Notes: generated by a model not told the origin, from the letters alone. A stretch of DNA of 64,000 nucleotides from UBA6912 sp963792895 (GCA_963792895.1 CAWBYA010000002.1:12701-76700), one strand, 5' to 3'. Shown: positions 51,625 through 61,096, counted from the first letter of the stretch. Numbers and translations are program-made.

Positions 51625-52844
51625 CCTCAGCCGCGAAGATGCTCGGCGCATTGGCCGTGCGGAGGCGGGCGCACCGACCCTTCGGGGTGATGGTGGCGTC
51701 CTTCGTCCTTCTCGGGGCGCCGATGGCTGGGGTGGCTGTGGCCTGGCCCTCCATCGCAGGGGACTTCGGTCTGCCGCTTGGCGCACTTGGTGTGCTGTCC
51801 GTCGCCTTCGGGGTCGGCTACACGGCGTCGACGCTTGCCGCCGGCGTATGGGCGCGCCACGCCTCCACCGAGGTGAGGCTCGCCGTCTCCGTCACGTTCG
51901 CCTGCAGTGCGCTCGCCCTCATGGCCGCTGCACCGGCGTGGGCGGTCCTCGTTGCCGCGACGCTGCTCTTGGGGATCGCCGGCGGCCAGGTCGACGCTGG
52001 GGTCAACGCCCACGTGTCGCTGCGCGGCGAGGTCACCTCGATGGGTGTCATCCATGCGAGCTATGGCCTCGGGGTCGCGCTTGCACCGCTCCTCGTTGTC
52101 GGCCTGAATGCCGAGGGCGCGTCATGGCGGCTGGCGATCGCCGTGCTGGCGGTCGCCGAGGCGGGGGTTGCGCTCGGTTTCTTGGCTGCCGTGCGGTGGG
52201 CACGTTCCGACCGGGTGGCGCCCGAGGCTGCGGCCTCGATTGGCGTCGCCCCGGCTCGCCGCCTGACGTTGAATCTCTCGGTTGTCGCCTTCCTGGTGTA
52301 CGGCGGCATCGCCGCAGGAACCGGAACGTGGGCCTACACCGTGTTGACCGAGCAGGGTGGCGTGTCCGGGCCGGTCGCCGGAGTGGCGGTTGCGGGGTAC
52401 TGGGCCGGGTTCACCGCGTCCCGGCTCCTTCTCGGTGTCATTGCCCGCCGGATCAGTCTCGAGGCGTTGCCGCAGGCCACGGTTCTCGCCACGGTGGCGT
52501 GCCTTCTCGTCTTCTGGCTGGCGCCAAACCCCGCAATGAGGATGACCGGCCTCGTACTCTCGGGCGTCGCCCACGGTCCCTTCTTCCCCGTTCAGACGTT
52601 GTTGACTCCGCGCCGCTTCGGGAGCGTTCGGTCGCCCGCTGTGGTCGGGTATCAGATCGCAGCGGCCACCTTCGGTGGGGCGCTCGTGCCCGGCACGATC
52701 GGCGTGCTCGTTGCATGGCGAGGGCTCGAGGTGGTGCGTCCAGCACTCGTAGCCGTCGCCGTCGGCCTGGTCGCCATCACCGAGGCCCTCCGGCGGGCGG
52801 CACCGAATCTGCCGGCCGTCTCGGGCGTACCCGTGAGTGGATGA
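51621..52844 (+). CDS. MFS transporter
   Basis: The 407-residue protein has about twelve hydrophobic segments, among them PFGVMVASFVLLGAPMAGVAVAWPSIAGDFGLPLGALGVLSVAFGVGY, LLLGIAGGQVDAGVNAHVSLRG (a conserved loop with an Asp), and MTGLVLSGVAHGPFFPVQTLL. This layout fits the fucose-permease-like group of MFS sugar carriers. GTG 51621 overlaps the SIS stop, so it is translated from the same message. It probably imports the sugar handled by the SIS and ROK proteins. Confidence 0.88.
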   Translation: MTSAAKMLGALAVRRRAHRPFGVMVASFVLLGAPMAGVAVAWPSIAGDFGLPLGALGVLSVAFGVGYTASTLAAGVWARHASTEVRLAVSVTFACSALALMAAAPAWAVLVAATLLLGIAGGQVDAGVNAHVSLRGEVTSMGVIHASYGLGVALAPLLVVGLNAEGASWRLAIAVLAVAEAGVALGFLAAVRWARSDRVAPEAAASIGVAPARRLTLNLSVVAFLVYGGIAAGTGTWAYTVLTEQGGVSGPVAGVAVAGYWAGFTASRLLLGVIARRISLEALPQATVLATVACLLVFWLAPNPAMRMTGLVLSGVAHGPFFPVQTLLTPRRFGSVRSPAVVGYQIAAATFGGALVPGTIGVLVAWRGLEVVRPALVAVAVGLVAITEALRRAAPNLPAVSGVPVSG

Positions 52845-52975
52845 TGCGGCCGGCTTCTCCTCGTCGTCGCCCGGACTTCAGGCGTCCGTCGGCGCCAAAG
52901 CACGTTTCGTCAGCCTCGAAGTTGCGGGTACTTTGGCCTTGACGCCTACAAAAGCTGGTGGTTGACTGCCCTTTG

Positions 52976-54184
52976 ATGACGGAGCCCGGGGCTTCCCCCC
53001 GCACCACGGCGTCCGGCTCGACCGGCGATCTACTCGATCTCATCCGCTCGGGCCGCGCCGGCACGAGGTCTGATCTGTCCCGCCTCACCGGGCTCGCCCG
53101 TTCGACGGTCGCCCAGCGCGTCGATCAGCTCCTTGCCAGCGGCTTGGTGCACGAGGTCGGCGAAGCGCCATCGACGGGCGGGCGACCTCCCACGGTGCTC
53201 GGCTTCAACGAGTCGGCAGGCATCGTCCTCGTCGCGGACCTCGGTGCGACCCATTCCCGGCTCGCCATCACAGACCTCGCAGGCACCCAGGTTGCCGAAA
53301 CGACGGAGGACCTCGACGTCGCCCACGGGCCCGATGCCGTACTCACCTGGGTGGCCGAGGGATTGGCCACCATGATCGAGCGGTCCGGCTGGTCGCCCGA
53401 TGACGTGCGCGGCGTCGGCATCGGTGTCCCTGGGCCGGTCGAGTTCGCCGCGGGCCGCGCCGTGCACCCTCCCATCATGCCGGGCTGGGACGGCTACGAC
53501 ATCCGCCGCCGCTTCGTCGACGCCTACGGCGTGCCGGTGCTCGTCGACAACGACGTCAACATCATGGCCTTCGGTGAGTACTGGGCGATGCCGCACCGTG
53601 TCGAAGACCTCATCTTCGTCAAGGTGGGCACCGGCATCGGGTCCGGCCTGATCCTCGGTGGACGGCTCCACCGAGGAGCACGAGGAGCGGCAGGTGACAT
53701 AGGACACGTCCAAGCCGGCGACGCTGCGGTCATGTGCCGCTGCGGCAACATGGGCTGCCTCGAAGCCTCGGCCGGTGGGGCTGCCCTTGCGAGAGCTCTG
53801 GGGTCACAAGGGCACGACGCCGAGAACAGCCGCGACGTGGTAGCGCTTGTCCGCGTCGGCAACCACGACGCCATCCAGGCGGTGCGCGACGCCGGGCGGC
53901 TTATCGGCCGAGTGCTCGCAACGATGGTCAACATGCTGAACCCCGCGCGAATCGTGATAGGCGGCGACGTTGCCGAGGCAGGCGAGCAACTCGTTGCCGG
54001 GATCAGGGAGGTCGTGTACCAGCGCTCGACCGCTCTCGCCACGAATCAACTGGAGATCCTCACGAGCTCTCTCGGCGACCGGGCCGGCATCACCGGTGCC
54101 GCGGCGATGGTGATCGAGCACGTGCTGGCGCCCGCCACCATCGAGGTGACGCTGCGCACCGGTGAGATCTCGGTGAACGCGTGA
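52976..54184 (+). CDS. ROK-family transcriptional repressor
   Basis: The 402-residue protein has an N-terminal winged HTH (LLDLIRSGRAGTRSDLSRLTGLARSTVAQRVDQLLASGLV). A ROK sugar-binding domain follows, with VADLGATHSRLAITDLAG, GIGVPGPVEF, VLVDNDVNIMAFGEYW, VKVGTGIGSGLILGG and the zinc motif MCRCGNMGCLEASAGG. This is the XylR/NagC type. It directly precedes the sugar ABC transporter and catabolic operon, which it very likely controls. ATG 52976 is used; GTG 52958 is an alternative. Upstream, a broken dyad CCAAAG (52898-52903) and CTTTGG (52932-52937) may be part of an operator. Confidence 0.92.
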   Translation: MTEPGASPRTTASGSTGDLLDLIRSGRAGTRSDLSRLTGLARSTVAQRVDQLLASGLVHEVGEAPSTGGRPPTVLGFNESAGIVLVADLGATHSRLAITDLAGTQVAETTEDLDVAHGPDAVLTWVAEGLATMIERSGWSPDDVRGVGIGVPGPVEFAAGRAVHPPIMPGWDGYDIRRRFVDAYGVPVLVDNDVNIMAFGEYWAMPHRVEDLIFVKVGTGIGSGLILGGRLHRGARGAAGDIGHVQAGDAAVMCRCGNMGCLEASAGGAALARALGSQGHDAENSRDVVALVRVGNHDAIQAVRDAGRLIGRVLATMVNMLNPARIVIGGDVAEAGEQLVAGIREVVYQRSTALATNQLEILTSSLGDRAGITGAAAMVIEHVLAPATIEVTLRTGEISVNA

Positions 54185-54261
54185 GTATCGCTCACGCGTC
54201 GACGAAGCTTGGCTTCTCAAGTGAAGCCAATGACAGCAAACGACAACAGAGGGAGGAACGG

Positions 54262-55413
54262 ATGCGACGTCCCAAGCTCACGGGACTCAAGCTCTTCGCG
54301 GTGCTCACTGCGCTCAGCCTCGTCGCTGCCGCATGCGGCGGCGACGATGACGCAGGCGCCACCACGACGGCGGCGACCGAGACGACGGCGGCGACCGAGA
54401 CGACGGCGGCGACCGAGACGACGGCGGCCACTGACACGACGGCGGCGACTGAGACGACGGCCGCTGCGAGCGAGACCTTCACGCTCGGTGTCAGCAACAC
54501 GCTTGTTGGCAATTCGTGGCGGGAGCAGATGATCTGTGCCATCAAGGCCGAGGCGCTCGCCCGCGGCAATGTCGACCAGGTGGTTCTCCAGAACGCCAAC
54601 ACCGACGTCGCCGGGCAGATCGCACAGATCTCGACCCTGATCTCGCAGGGCGTTGACGCGATCATCATCAACCCCGTCGACCGGTCGGCACTCGACGACG
54701 TGATCGAAGAGGCATCGGCACAGGGCATTCCTGTGATCTCCGTCGATGCTCCGGTCACCGCACCGAGTGCGTACTTCGTGTCGAACAACCAGGTCGAGTA
54801 CGGCGAAGTCGGCGCCCGCTGGCTCTTCGAAGCACTCGGCGGCGAAGGCAAGGTCGCCTACATGCGGGGTCTGGACGGCCACCCGGCCGATACCGACCGC
54901 GACACAGGCTGGGACGCTGCCCTGGCGGACTACCCGAACATCGAGGTGGTATACGAGAACTGGACGGGTTGGGACCCGAGTGTCGGCGCTCAGCAGGCGC
55001 TCGAGATCCTGACGACCATGGAGGTCGACGGCATCTGGACCTCCGGTATCGATTACACCGTGGTCGAACAGTTTGCGGTTGCGGGTGTGCCCTACGTGCC
55101 GATCGTCGGCGCCGACAACAACGAGTTCGTCGGCCAGCTGATCGCCCTCAGCGGTGAGGGCCTCACGGGCGCCGCCGTCAGCAACCCGCCGTCGATCGGC
55201 GGCGTTGGTGCAGCGATCGCGCTCGACATACTGGAGGGGAAGAGTGTCGATCAGCAGACGCTCATCACACCTGCGGTGATCAGCACGCAAGCTGACCTCG
55301 AAGGGGTGTACGTCGATGGTCTGACGGCCGGCTGGTCCTCGTACATGGAGATCGAGCCGTACGTCCACTACACCGCAGATCAAGTCGTTGCCTGCAAAGG
55401 CCCCGGCGAGTGA
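54262..55413 (+). CDS. Sugar ABC transporter substrate-binding lipoprotein (RbsB-like)
   Basis: ATG 54262 follows GAGGGAGGAA. The 383-residue product has a lipoprotein signal (LKLFAVLTALSLVAAACGGDD, Cys near residue 25) and a Thr/Glu/Ala-rich linker of six near-identical 6-residue units (TETTAA). The type-1 periplasmic-binding fold follows: TFTLGVSNTLVGNSWREQM, AQISTLISQGVDAIIINPVDRSAL, GIPVISVDAPVTAPSAYFVSNNQ and VDGIWTSGIDYTVVEQFAVAGVPYVPIVGADNNEF. It delivers an aldose, polyol or related ligand to the permease. A hairpin after the stop (55429-55458) probably allows higher expression of this gene than of the ATPase and permeases. Confidence 0.93.
   Translation: MRRPKLTGLKLFAVLTALSLVAAACGGDDDAGATTTAATETTAATETTAATETTAATDTTAATETTAAASETFTLGVSNTLVGNSWREQMICAIKAEALARGNVDQVVLQNANTDVAGQIAQISTLISQGVDAIIINPVDRSALDDVIEEASAQGIPVISVDAPVTAPSAYFVSNNQVEYGEVGARWLFEALGGEGKVAYMRGLDGHPADTDRDTGWDAALADYPNIEVVYENWTGWDPSVGAQQALEILTTMEVDGIWTSGIDYTVVEQFAVAGVPYVPIVGADNNEFVGQLIALSGEGLTGAAVSNPPSIGGVGAAIALDILEGKSVDQQTLITPAVISTQADLEGVYVDGLTAGWSSYMEIEPYVHYTADQVVACKGPGE
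54362..54470 (+). repeat. 18-base tandem repeat coding a TETTAA linker
   Basis: About six 18-base units built on ACGGCGGCGACCGAGACG encode the TETTAA linker between the lipid anchor and the binding domain. Two units carry substitutions (GACAC for the Asp unit; GACT). Copy number in such linkers changes easily by slippage. Confidence 0.85.
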
Positions 55414-55428
55414 TCTGAACCCGATGCC

Positions 55429-55458
55429 GGTGCCGGGCTCCTGCGGGGGCCCGGCACC
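55429..55458 (+). terminator. Intercistronic hairpin (attenuating)
   Basis: GGTGCCGGGC and GCCCGGCACC pair over 10 bases around a 10-base loop, 16 bases after the binding-protein stop and 24 bases before the ATPase start. This position is typical for partial termination or mRNA stabilisation that raises the amount of binding protein. Confidence 0.7.
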
Positions 55459-55481
55459 CACCTACTCCGTGAGGATCTGAT

Positions 55482-56987
55482 GTGACCGAGCCTGTTCGCG
55501 CCTTGCTCGATGCGCAGGGTGTCGCCAAACGGTATGGACCCGTCGTCGCTCTTCACTCCGCAGATCTGACGGTGAAGCCCGGTGCGATCCACGCGCTGCT
55601 GGGAGCCAACGGTGCCGGAAAGAGCACCCTGGTCAAGATCCTCTCCGGGGTGATCACGGCGGATTCCGGCATGACGACGGTCAACGGGGCGCCGGTGCGG
55701 CTGCGCAAGCCCACCGACGCCATGTCCGCCGGGATCGCCACCGTGTTCCAGGATCCGGCGCTGATTCCCGACCTCACGCTCGCCCAGAACCTTCGGATCT
55801 CCCGACTCGGCCCACGCGACGTCATGCCGTGGCTGGAGCGCATGAACCTCGGCCACATCGACCTCGAGCTTCAGGTGAGGGACGTGCAGCTTGCGGTACT
55901 CCGGCTCCTGGACCTCGCCCGCGCCCTGGCCCACGATCCGCAGCTCCTGATGCTCGACGAGATCACGGCGGCGCTGACCACCGACCAGGCCGACTACGTC
56001 TTCGGCGTCATGCGGGAGTGGAAGAGCCAGGGTCGCTCGGTTCTGTTCATCTCACACCGTCTCGGCGAAGTCCTCGAGATGTGCGACCACGCCACCATTC
56101 TCCGCAACGGAACGCACGTGGCCGACTTCGACCTCGCAGGCGTCGACGAAGCGCAGCTCGTCACCGCGATGCTCGGCGAGCAACTAGTCGAGGAATTGGG
56201 CGAGAGGGTCGCTCCGGATGCTGAGGAGGTTGTCGCCGGGGCCGCGGCGTCCGGCGCTCCTGTGGTCCTCGAGGCGAGGGATCTCCGCCTGCGCGACAAG
56301 GTGAACGGCGTGTCGTTCGCACTCCACCGGGGAGAGATCCTCGGTCTGACGGCGCTCGAAGGCCAGGGCCAAGACGAGCTGTTCCAGGTGTTGTCGGGCG
56401 ACCATCGGCTGACCTCCGGTGAGCTCCTGGTCAATGGCGAACGGCTCAAGGCGAGGTCTCCCTACGACGCGATCCGCAGGGGCCTCGTGCTGGTGCCGGC
56501 CGACCGGCAGCAGGCCCTCCTTCCGCAGCGGTCGGTCAGGGAGAACCTCTCCACCCCGCTCTACAACCGGGCGAGCAGGTGGTTCACCCTCGCTGGAGAC
56601 GAGACGGAGCGAGTCGACCGCGCCGTCGACCGGCTCGACATCGACGTGCGAGCCGGGAGCCAGGTGCAGCGTCTATCCGGCGGCAACCAGCAGAAGGTCA
56701 CCATCGGACGCTGGCTCGCCTCCGGCTTCGACATACTGTTGTGCTTCGATCCCACCCGCGGCATCGATATCCAGACAAAGGCCCAGATCTACGACTTGCT
56801 GCGGGAGTTGGCGGGTGAGGGTGCGTCGGTGATCCTCTACACCAGCGAGCTCAGGGAGATCCCCCTGGTGTGTGATCGTGTCCTCGTCATGTACAACGGC
56901 CGGATGGTTCACGAGCAGGCGGCGGCAACGGCAACCGAGGAGGCGCTCCTCACCTCGGCGCACGGACTCGATGAGGCCAGGGCATGA
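55482..56987 (+). CDS. Sugar ABC transporter ATPase (RbsA-like, two NBDs)
   Basis: The 501-residue protein starts at GTG 55482 with GAGGATC upstream. NBD1 (1-240) has Walker A GANGAGKST, Walker B with LLMLDEITAAL and switch His in LFISHRLGEV. Its signature reads DVQLAVLRLLDLARAL instead of an LSGGQ-like sequence. NBD2 (260-500) has a degenerate Walker A (ALEGQGQDELFQ, as usual in RbsA), a proper LSGGNQQK signature and LLCFDPTRGIDI. The composite site formed by NBD1 Walker A and NBD2 LSGGNQQK can therefore hydrolyse ATP; the other is degenerate on both faces. It powers the two permeases downstream, and its stop overlaps the first permease (ATGA). Confidence 0.93.
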   Translation: MTEPVRALLDAQGVAKRYGPVVALHSADLTVKPGAIHALLGANGAGKSTLVKILSGVITADSGMTTVNGAPVRLRKPTDAMSAGIATVFQDPALIPDLTLAQNLRISRLGPRDVMPWLERMNLGHIDLELQVRDVQLAVLRLLDLARALAHDPQLLMLDEITAALTTDQADYVFGVMREWKSQGRSVLFISHRLGEVLEMCDHATILRNGTHVADFDLAGVDEAQLVTAMLGEQLVEELGERVAPDAEEVVAGAAASGAPVVLEARDLRLRDKVNGVSFALHRGEILGLTALEGQGQDELFQVLSGDHRLTSGELLVNGERLKARSPYDAIRRGLVLVPADRQQALLPQRSVRENLSTPLYNRASRWFTLAGDETERVDRAVDRLDIDVRAGSQVQRLSGGNQQKVTIGRWLASGFDILLCFDPTRGIDIQTKAQIYDLLRELAGEGASVILYTSELREIPLVCDRVLVMYNGRMVHEQAAATATEEALLTSAHGLDEARA

Positions 56988-57997
56988 CGACCACGACGCC
57001 GGATGCTCTCGCCACAGGGACGCAAGCAGCATGGCGTCGTTGGGTGCGTCGGCATGGCTGGACCGTCGGCGTGTGGCTCCTGCTGCTGGTGCTCGTCGCC
57101 TGGTACTCCACGCTCATTCCGAGTTTCGGCTCCTTCCAAGTCGCATCGATCATCAACAACGGGTCGCCGTTGGTCTTCTTGGCGGCCGCCCAGGCCGTCA
57201 TCGTGATCGCCGGTGGGATCGATCTCGGTGTGGGCGGCATGCTGGTGCTCACCAACGTTGCATCGGCCCGCATCATGGAAGGGCAATCGCTGTCGATGGC
57301 CCTGGTGATCGCCGTCGCCATCTTGCTTCTGGCGGCGGCGATGAACGCCGCCGTCGGCTGGATCATCACCGTGTCGAGCGTCCCCGACATCGTGATCACA
57401 CTGGGGTCGTTGTACGTCTTCCAGGGGCTCGCGCTCTCGGTTCTCCCCAACCCAGGAGGCGGTACCAGCGAAGGGTTTCGCTGGATCTTCACCGGGTCGA
57501 ACACCGGGATCGGGTCGAATCCGTGGCCGGCGTCGCTCCTGATCACCATTGTGATCCTCGGCCTTGCATGGTGGATGGGCAAGACACGCAGCGGACTGGC
57601 GCTCTATGCGGTCGGGAGTGACAACACCGCCGCGTATCTCTCGGGGATCCGCGCCGCCCGAGTGAAGATCGCTGCCTATGCGGTCGGCGGGGCACTCGCA
57701 GCCATGGCCGGTCTCGCCACGACGGCGATCGCCGGTCGAGGAAACGCAACGACCTTCGGCGGCAATGCCACCCTCAACTCGGTGGCGGCGATCGTGCTCG
57801 GCGGCGTAGCTCTCACCGGCGGGGTCGGCTCGGTCATCGCAGTGGTTCCTGCCGGGTTGATCCTCTTCTTTCTCAACCCGATCCTCACCGCAATGGGCGT
57901 CGATCCGAACCGAGCCCAGATCATCCAGGGCGTGCTCATCGTGCTGGTGATGATGGTGACTGGTCTCATCGAGTGGCGGCGCAGGCGGAGGTCATGA
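56984..57997 (+). CDS. Sugar ABC transporter permease 1 (RbsC-like)
   Basis: The 337-residue protein has the BPD_transp_2 (ribose/xylose/galactose permease) pattern. It shows VFLAAAQAVIVIAGGIDLGVGGMLVLTNV, VSSVPDIVITLGSLYVFQGLAL, SGLALYAVGSDNTAAYLSGIRAARVKIAAYAVGGALAAMAG and NSVAAIVLGGVALTGGVGSV. About nine to ten helices are expected. It pairs with the second permease at 57994, so the channel is a heterodimer. The start overlaps the ATPase stop and the end overlaps the next gene. Confidence 0.93.
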   Translation: MTTTTPDALATGTQAAWRRWVRRHGWTVGVWLLLLVLVAWYSTLIPSFGSFQVASIINNGSPLVFLAAAQAVIVIAGGIDLGVGGMLVLTNVASARIMEGQSLSMALVIAVAILLLAAAMNAAVGWIITVSSVPDIVITLGSLYVFQGLALSVLPNPGGGTSEGFRWIFTGSNTGIGSNPWPASLLITIVILGLAWWMGKTRSGLALYAVGSDNTAAYLSGIRAARVKIAAYAVGGALAAMAGLATTAIAGRGNATTFGGNATLNSVAAIVLGGVALTGGVGSVIAVVPAGLILFFLNPILTAMGVDPNRAQIIQGVLIVLVMMVTGLIEWRRRRRS

Positions 57998-59004
57998 GCA
58001 GCTACCCGGCGCCTCCGACCGAACTGCCTCCCGGCCCGCCTCAACCGTCGGCGGTGCAGCGTGGCGGCCGCTACCTCGCAACGCATCCCCACCTGGTGCT
58101 CATGGGCGTGCTTCTGACGTTGATCTTGCTGACGGGCCTCGTCGAATCCAACTACTTGAGCATCACGGGGCTTCGCAACTCAGCGCTGTTTGCTGTTCCC
58201 ATCGGGATCTTGGCCGCGGGGCAGACGGTATTGATGCTCACGGGCGGCATCGATCTCTCCGCGGCGATGATCGCCACGGGCGCCGCCTACGTTGCTGCGA
58301 ACCAGTCCCCCAATGGCGCCGTCATCGCGATCATCGCCGGCCTGCTCGTCGGGATCGTCGCCGGAGCCGCCAACGGAATCGGCGTTGGTGTGTTCCAGGT
58401 CAACCCATTGATCATGACCCTCGCCATGTCTGGCATCCTGCTCGGACTCTTCACCTCGTGGGCGCAGACGATCTTCTCCGGATCGACCCGGATGGGCGAC
58501 TTCATCCGGACGCTGGGCGGCGGATCCTTCTTCGACCGGCGCATCCCGTGGGCGGTGGTCGTCTGGGCGGCGTTGTCGCTCGTCGTGGTCTACATGCTTC
58601 GTCGGAGCGGGTTCGGCCGGAACCTCTATGCCATCGGTGACAACGCCGTCGCCTCGCGCCTCTCCGGCATGCGCGTGTGGCAGGTGCTGGTCGTTGTGTA
58701 CATCATTGCGGGTGTCTTCGGCGCCATCGCCGGCTTGCTTCTCGGGGGTCGCGTCGGAGCCGTCGATCTGCAGTTGGCAGGCTCTTTCCTGCTTCCATCG
58801 GTTGCTGCCGCCGTCATAGGCGGCACGTCGATCTTCGGAGGAGTCGGTACCTACACAGGAACGATCCTGGGTGCGCTCATTCTCGGTGTTCTCCAGTCGT
58901 TGCTCACGTTTCTCGGCGCCGGCCAGGCAATCCAACAGATGCTCTACGGCTCGATCATCATCGGGCTGTCCTGGCTCTACACCGCCACCGCCGCTCGTCA
59001 GTGA
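57994..59004 (+). CDS. Sugar ABC transporter permease 2 (RbsC-like)
   Basis: The 336-residue protein starts MSSYPAPPTELPPGPPQPS and has the same family motifs: LFAVPIGILAAGQTVLMLTGGIDLSAAMIATGAAYV, VNPLIMTLAMSGILLGLFTSW, SGFGRNLYAIGDNAVASRLSGMRVWQVLVVVYIIAG, and PSVAAAVIGGTSIFGGVGTYTGT. It differs clearly from permease 1, so this is not a recent duplication. A GGAGGAATC sequence after its stop serves the next gene. Confidence 0.93.
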   Translation: MSSYPAPPTELPPGPPQPSAVQRGGRYLATHPHLVLMGVLLTLILLTGLVESNYLSITGLRNSALFAVPIGILAAGQTVLMLTGGIDLSAAMIATGAAYVAANQSPNGAVIAIIAGLLVGIVAGAANGIGVGVFQVNPLIMTLAMSGILLGLFTSWAQTIFSGSTRMGDFIRTLGGGSFFDRRIPWAVVVWAALSLVVVYMLRRSGFGRNLYAIGDNAVASRLSGMRVWQVLVVVYIIAGVFGAIAGLLLGGRVGAVDLQLAGSFLLPSVAAAVIGGTSIFGGVGTYTGTILGALILGVLQSLLTFLGAGQAIQQMLYGSIIIGLSWLYTATAARQ

Positions 59005-59016
59005 GGAGGAATCACG

Positions 59017-60171
59017 ATGCGTCTGAGCGACATCAAGGCAGGAGTCGTCGGAGTCGGCTTCATCGGCGTTGCCCACGTGGAGGCGTTGCGCAGGCTCGGC
59101 GTCGACGTCGTCGGTGTCGTCGGATCGAGCCTTGAGCGTGCTCGGGCGAAAGCAGACGCAGCCAACCTGCCTCGGGTCTACGACGACCTCGAGGCGTTGC
59201 TCGCCGATCCGGCGATCGATGTCGTGCACATCGCCACGCCCAACCACCTCCATGCGCCACAGGTGCGGGCGGCGTTCGAGGCCGGGAAGCACGTGGTCTG
59301 CGAGAAGCCCCTCGCGCTCGACTCGGCAGCAACCGCCGACCTCGTCGCCCGAGCCGATGGCAGCGGTCTCGTCAATGCCGTGTGCTTCAACATCCGCTTC
59401 TACCCCCTGTGCCATCAGGCGCGTGCCATGGTGGCGTCCGGGTCGGTGGGGGAGCCCCGGTTCGTCACGGGAAGCTACCTCCAGGACTGGCTACTCCAAG
59501 ACACCGACTGGAACTGGCGCCTCGTCCCCGACCAGGCAGGCGCATTACGGGCGGTCGCCGACATCGGCTCGCATTGGCTGGACCTGGCCCGGTTCATCAC
59601 CGGGAAGCGTGTGGTCGAGGTGATGGCGGACCTCCACACGTTCGTGCCGGTGCGCCGCCACCCCGCAGGACCTGTGGAGACGTTTGCCGTTGGTGGTGGC
59701 GACGAGGAACTCATCGAGGAGGCGATGGCCAGCGACGACGGCGCTGGGATCCTGCTGCGCTTCGAGGATGGGGCGCGGGGCACAGTGTCCATCTCCCAAG
59801 TCTCGGCAGGGCGAAAGAACTCGGTCACGATCGAGGTGGACGGCGCGGACTCTGCCCTCGCGTGGCACTCGGAAGACCCCGACAGGCTGTGGATCGGGCA
59901 TCGGGGCCGCCCCAACGAGATCTTGCAGCGGGACCCGGCGCTCGCCGACCCGGACGCGCAGCGGCTCATCGCCTATCCGGGCGGACACGTCGAGGGCTAC
60001 CCCGACACCTTCCGCGCCCTGTTTGCGGAGGTCTATGTCGACATCGCAGGCGGCGGGCCGTCGCCTGAGCCCACCTACCCGACGTTCGCAGACGGGCACG
60101 ATGCGGTCGCAGTCACCGAAGCCATCGCACGCAGTGCACAGGAACAACGTTGGGTGAACGTCGAGAGATGA
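59017..60171 (+). CDS. Gfo/Idh/MocA-family oxidoreductase
   Basis: The 384-residue protein has the NAD(P) Rossmann domain (AGVVGVGFIGVAHVEALRRLGVDVVGVVG), the VHIATPNHLHAPQVRAAFEAGKHVVCEKPLAL segment with the catalytic-region EKP, and the C-terminal alpha/beta domain including DIGSHWLDLARFITGK (D/H catalytic motif). It likely oxidises a sugar or inositol-type hydroxyl of the ligand imported by the ABC system. The ATG follows GAGGAGGAA. It is separated by only 10 bases from the TIM-barrel isomerase gene. Confidence 0.92.
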   Translation: MRLSDIKAGVVGVGFIGVAHVEALRRLGVDVVGVVGSSLERARAKADAANLPRVYDDLEALLADPAIDVVHIATPNHLHAPQVRAAFEAGKHVVCEKPLALDSAATADLVARADGSGLVNAVCFNIRFYPLCHQARAMVASGSVGEPRFVTGSYLQDWLLQDTDWNWRLVPDQAGALRAVADIGSHWLDLARFITGKRVVEVMADLHTFVPVRRHPAGPVETFAVGGGDEELIEEAMASDDGAGILLRFEDGARGTVSISQVSAGRKNSVTIEVDGADSALAWHSEDPDRLWIGHRGRPNEILQRDPALADPDAQRLIAYPGGHVEGYPDTFRALFAEVYVDIAGGGPSPEPTYPTFADGHDAVAVTEAIARSAQEQRWVNVER

Positions 60172-60181
60172 GGAGGACCGA

Positions 60182-61096
60182 ATGAAGCTCGGATTGCTGA
60201 CCGCACCATTCCCGGAGACACCGCTCTACGAGGTCGCCGATTGGACCGCGGGCAATGGTTTCACGACCATCGAGATCGCATGCTGGCCTGCGACGAGCGG
60301 TGACACCCGCCGCTACGCCGGGACCAGCCACATCGACGTCGACGGCATCTCGGACGGCCAGGCTGCGGAGATCGTCGACGAGATGGGGAAGCGGGGCCTC
60401 GAGATATCCGGGCTCGGCTACTACCCGAACCCGCTGCACCCCGACCAGGAGCACGCTCGGATGGTCATCGATCACCTGAAGAAGGTCATCGTTGCCGCCG
60501 GCAAGATGGGAGTTCCCGTCGTCAACACGTTCGTCGGCGCCGATCGCTCGCTGACGCAGGACGAGAACTGGCAGAAAGCAACCCAGGTGTGGCCGGAGAT
60601 CGTGTCCTGCGCCGAGGACAACGGCGTGAAAATCGCCATCGAGAACTGCCCCATGATCTTCTCGAAGGACGAGTGGCCCTCCGGCCACAACCTCGCCTAC
60701 AACCCGAAGATCTGGCGCCGGATGTTCGACGAGTTCGGGGAGACGGTGGGCCTCAACTTCGACCCGTCGCACCTCGTCTGGCTGATGATCGACATCGAGG
60801 GCGCCATCCTGGAGTTCGGAGAGCGCTTCTATCACTTCCAGGCCAAGGACGTGATGATCGACTACGGGGGCCTGTACGAGAACGGGTCGCTGTCGTCCGG
60901 CATCGGATGGCAGATCCCGCGGCTTCCTGGGCTCGGCGACGTCGATTGGGCGGTCGTGTTCCGTTCGTTGTACCGCGTGGGCTACGACGGGCCCATCATC
61001 ATCGAGCACGAGGACCGCGACTTCGAGAAGACAGACGAGCTGGTGAAGCGCGGCTTCTTGATCGCCCGCGACGTGCTGAGCCCCTACGTCCATTGA
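60182..61096 (+). CDS. Sugar phosphate isomerase/epimerase (xylose isomerase-like TIM barrel)
   Basis: The 304-residue protein starts MKLGLLTAPFPETPLYEVADWTAGNGFTTIEIACWPATSGDTRRYAG. Conserved metal-site regions are VVNTFVGADRSLT, KIAIENCPMIFSKDEWPSG (Glu), GLNFDPSHLVWLMIDIEGA (Asp-x-x-His), FYHFQAKDVMID (His) and IIIEHEDRDF (Glu). This AP_endonuc_2-type barrel isomerises or epimerises keto-sugars, or dehydrates inositol-like compounds. It commonly works with Gfo/Idh/MocA dehydrogenases, as here. GAGGACCGA precedes the ATG. Confidence 0.92.
   Translation: MKLGLLTAPFPETPLYEVADWTAGNGFTTIEIACWPATSGDTRRYAGTSHIDVDGISDGQAAEIVDEMGKRGLEISGLGYYPNPLHPDQEHARMVIDHLKKVIVAAGKMGVPVVNTFVGADRSLTQDENWQKATQVWPEIVSCAEDNGVKIAIENCPMIFSKDEWPSGHNLAYNPKIWRRMFDEFGETVGLNFDPSHLVWLMIDIEGAILEFGERFYHFQAKDVMIDYGGLYENGSLSSGIGWQIPRLPGLGDVDWAVVFRSLYRVGYDGPIIIEHEDRDFEKTDELVKRGFLIARDVLSPYVH

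Noticed and set aside
54362..54470. The TETTAA-coding repeat as a minisatellite or regulatory repeat
   Set aside because: It is in frame in a lipoprotein linker, where Thr/Glu/Ala-rich spacers are common, so a structural role suffices.
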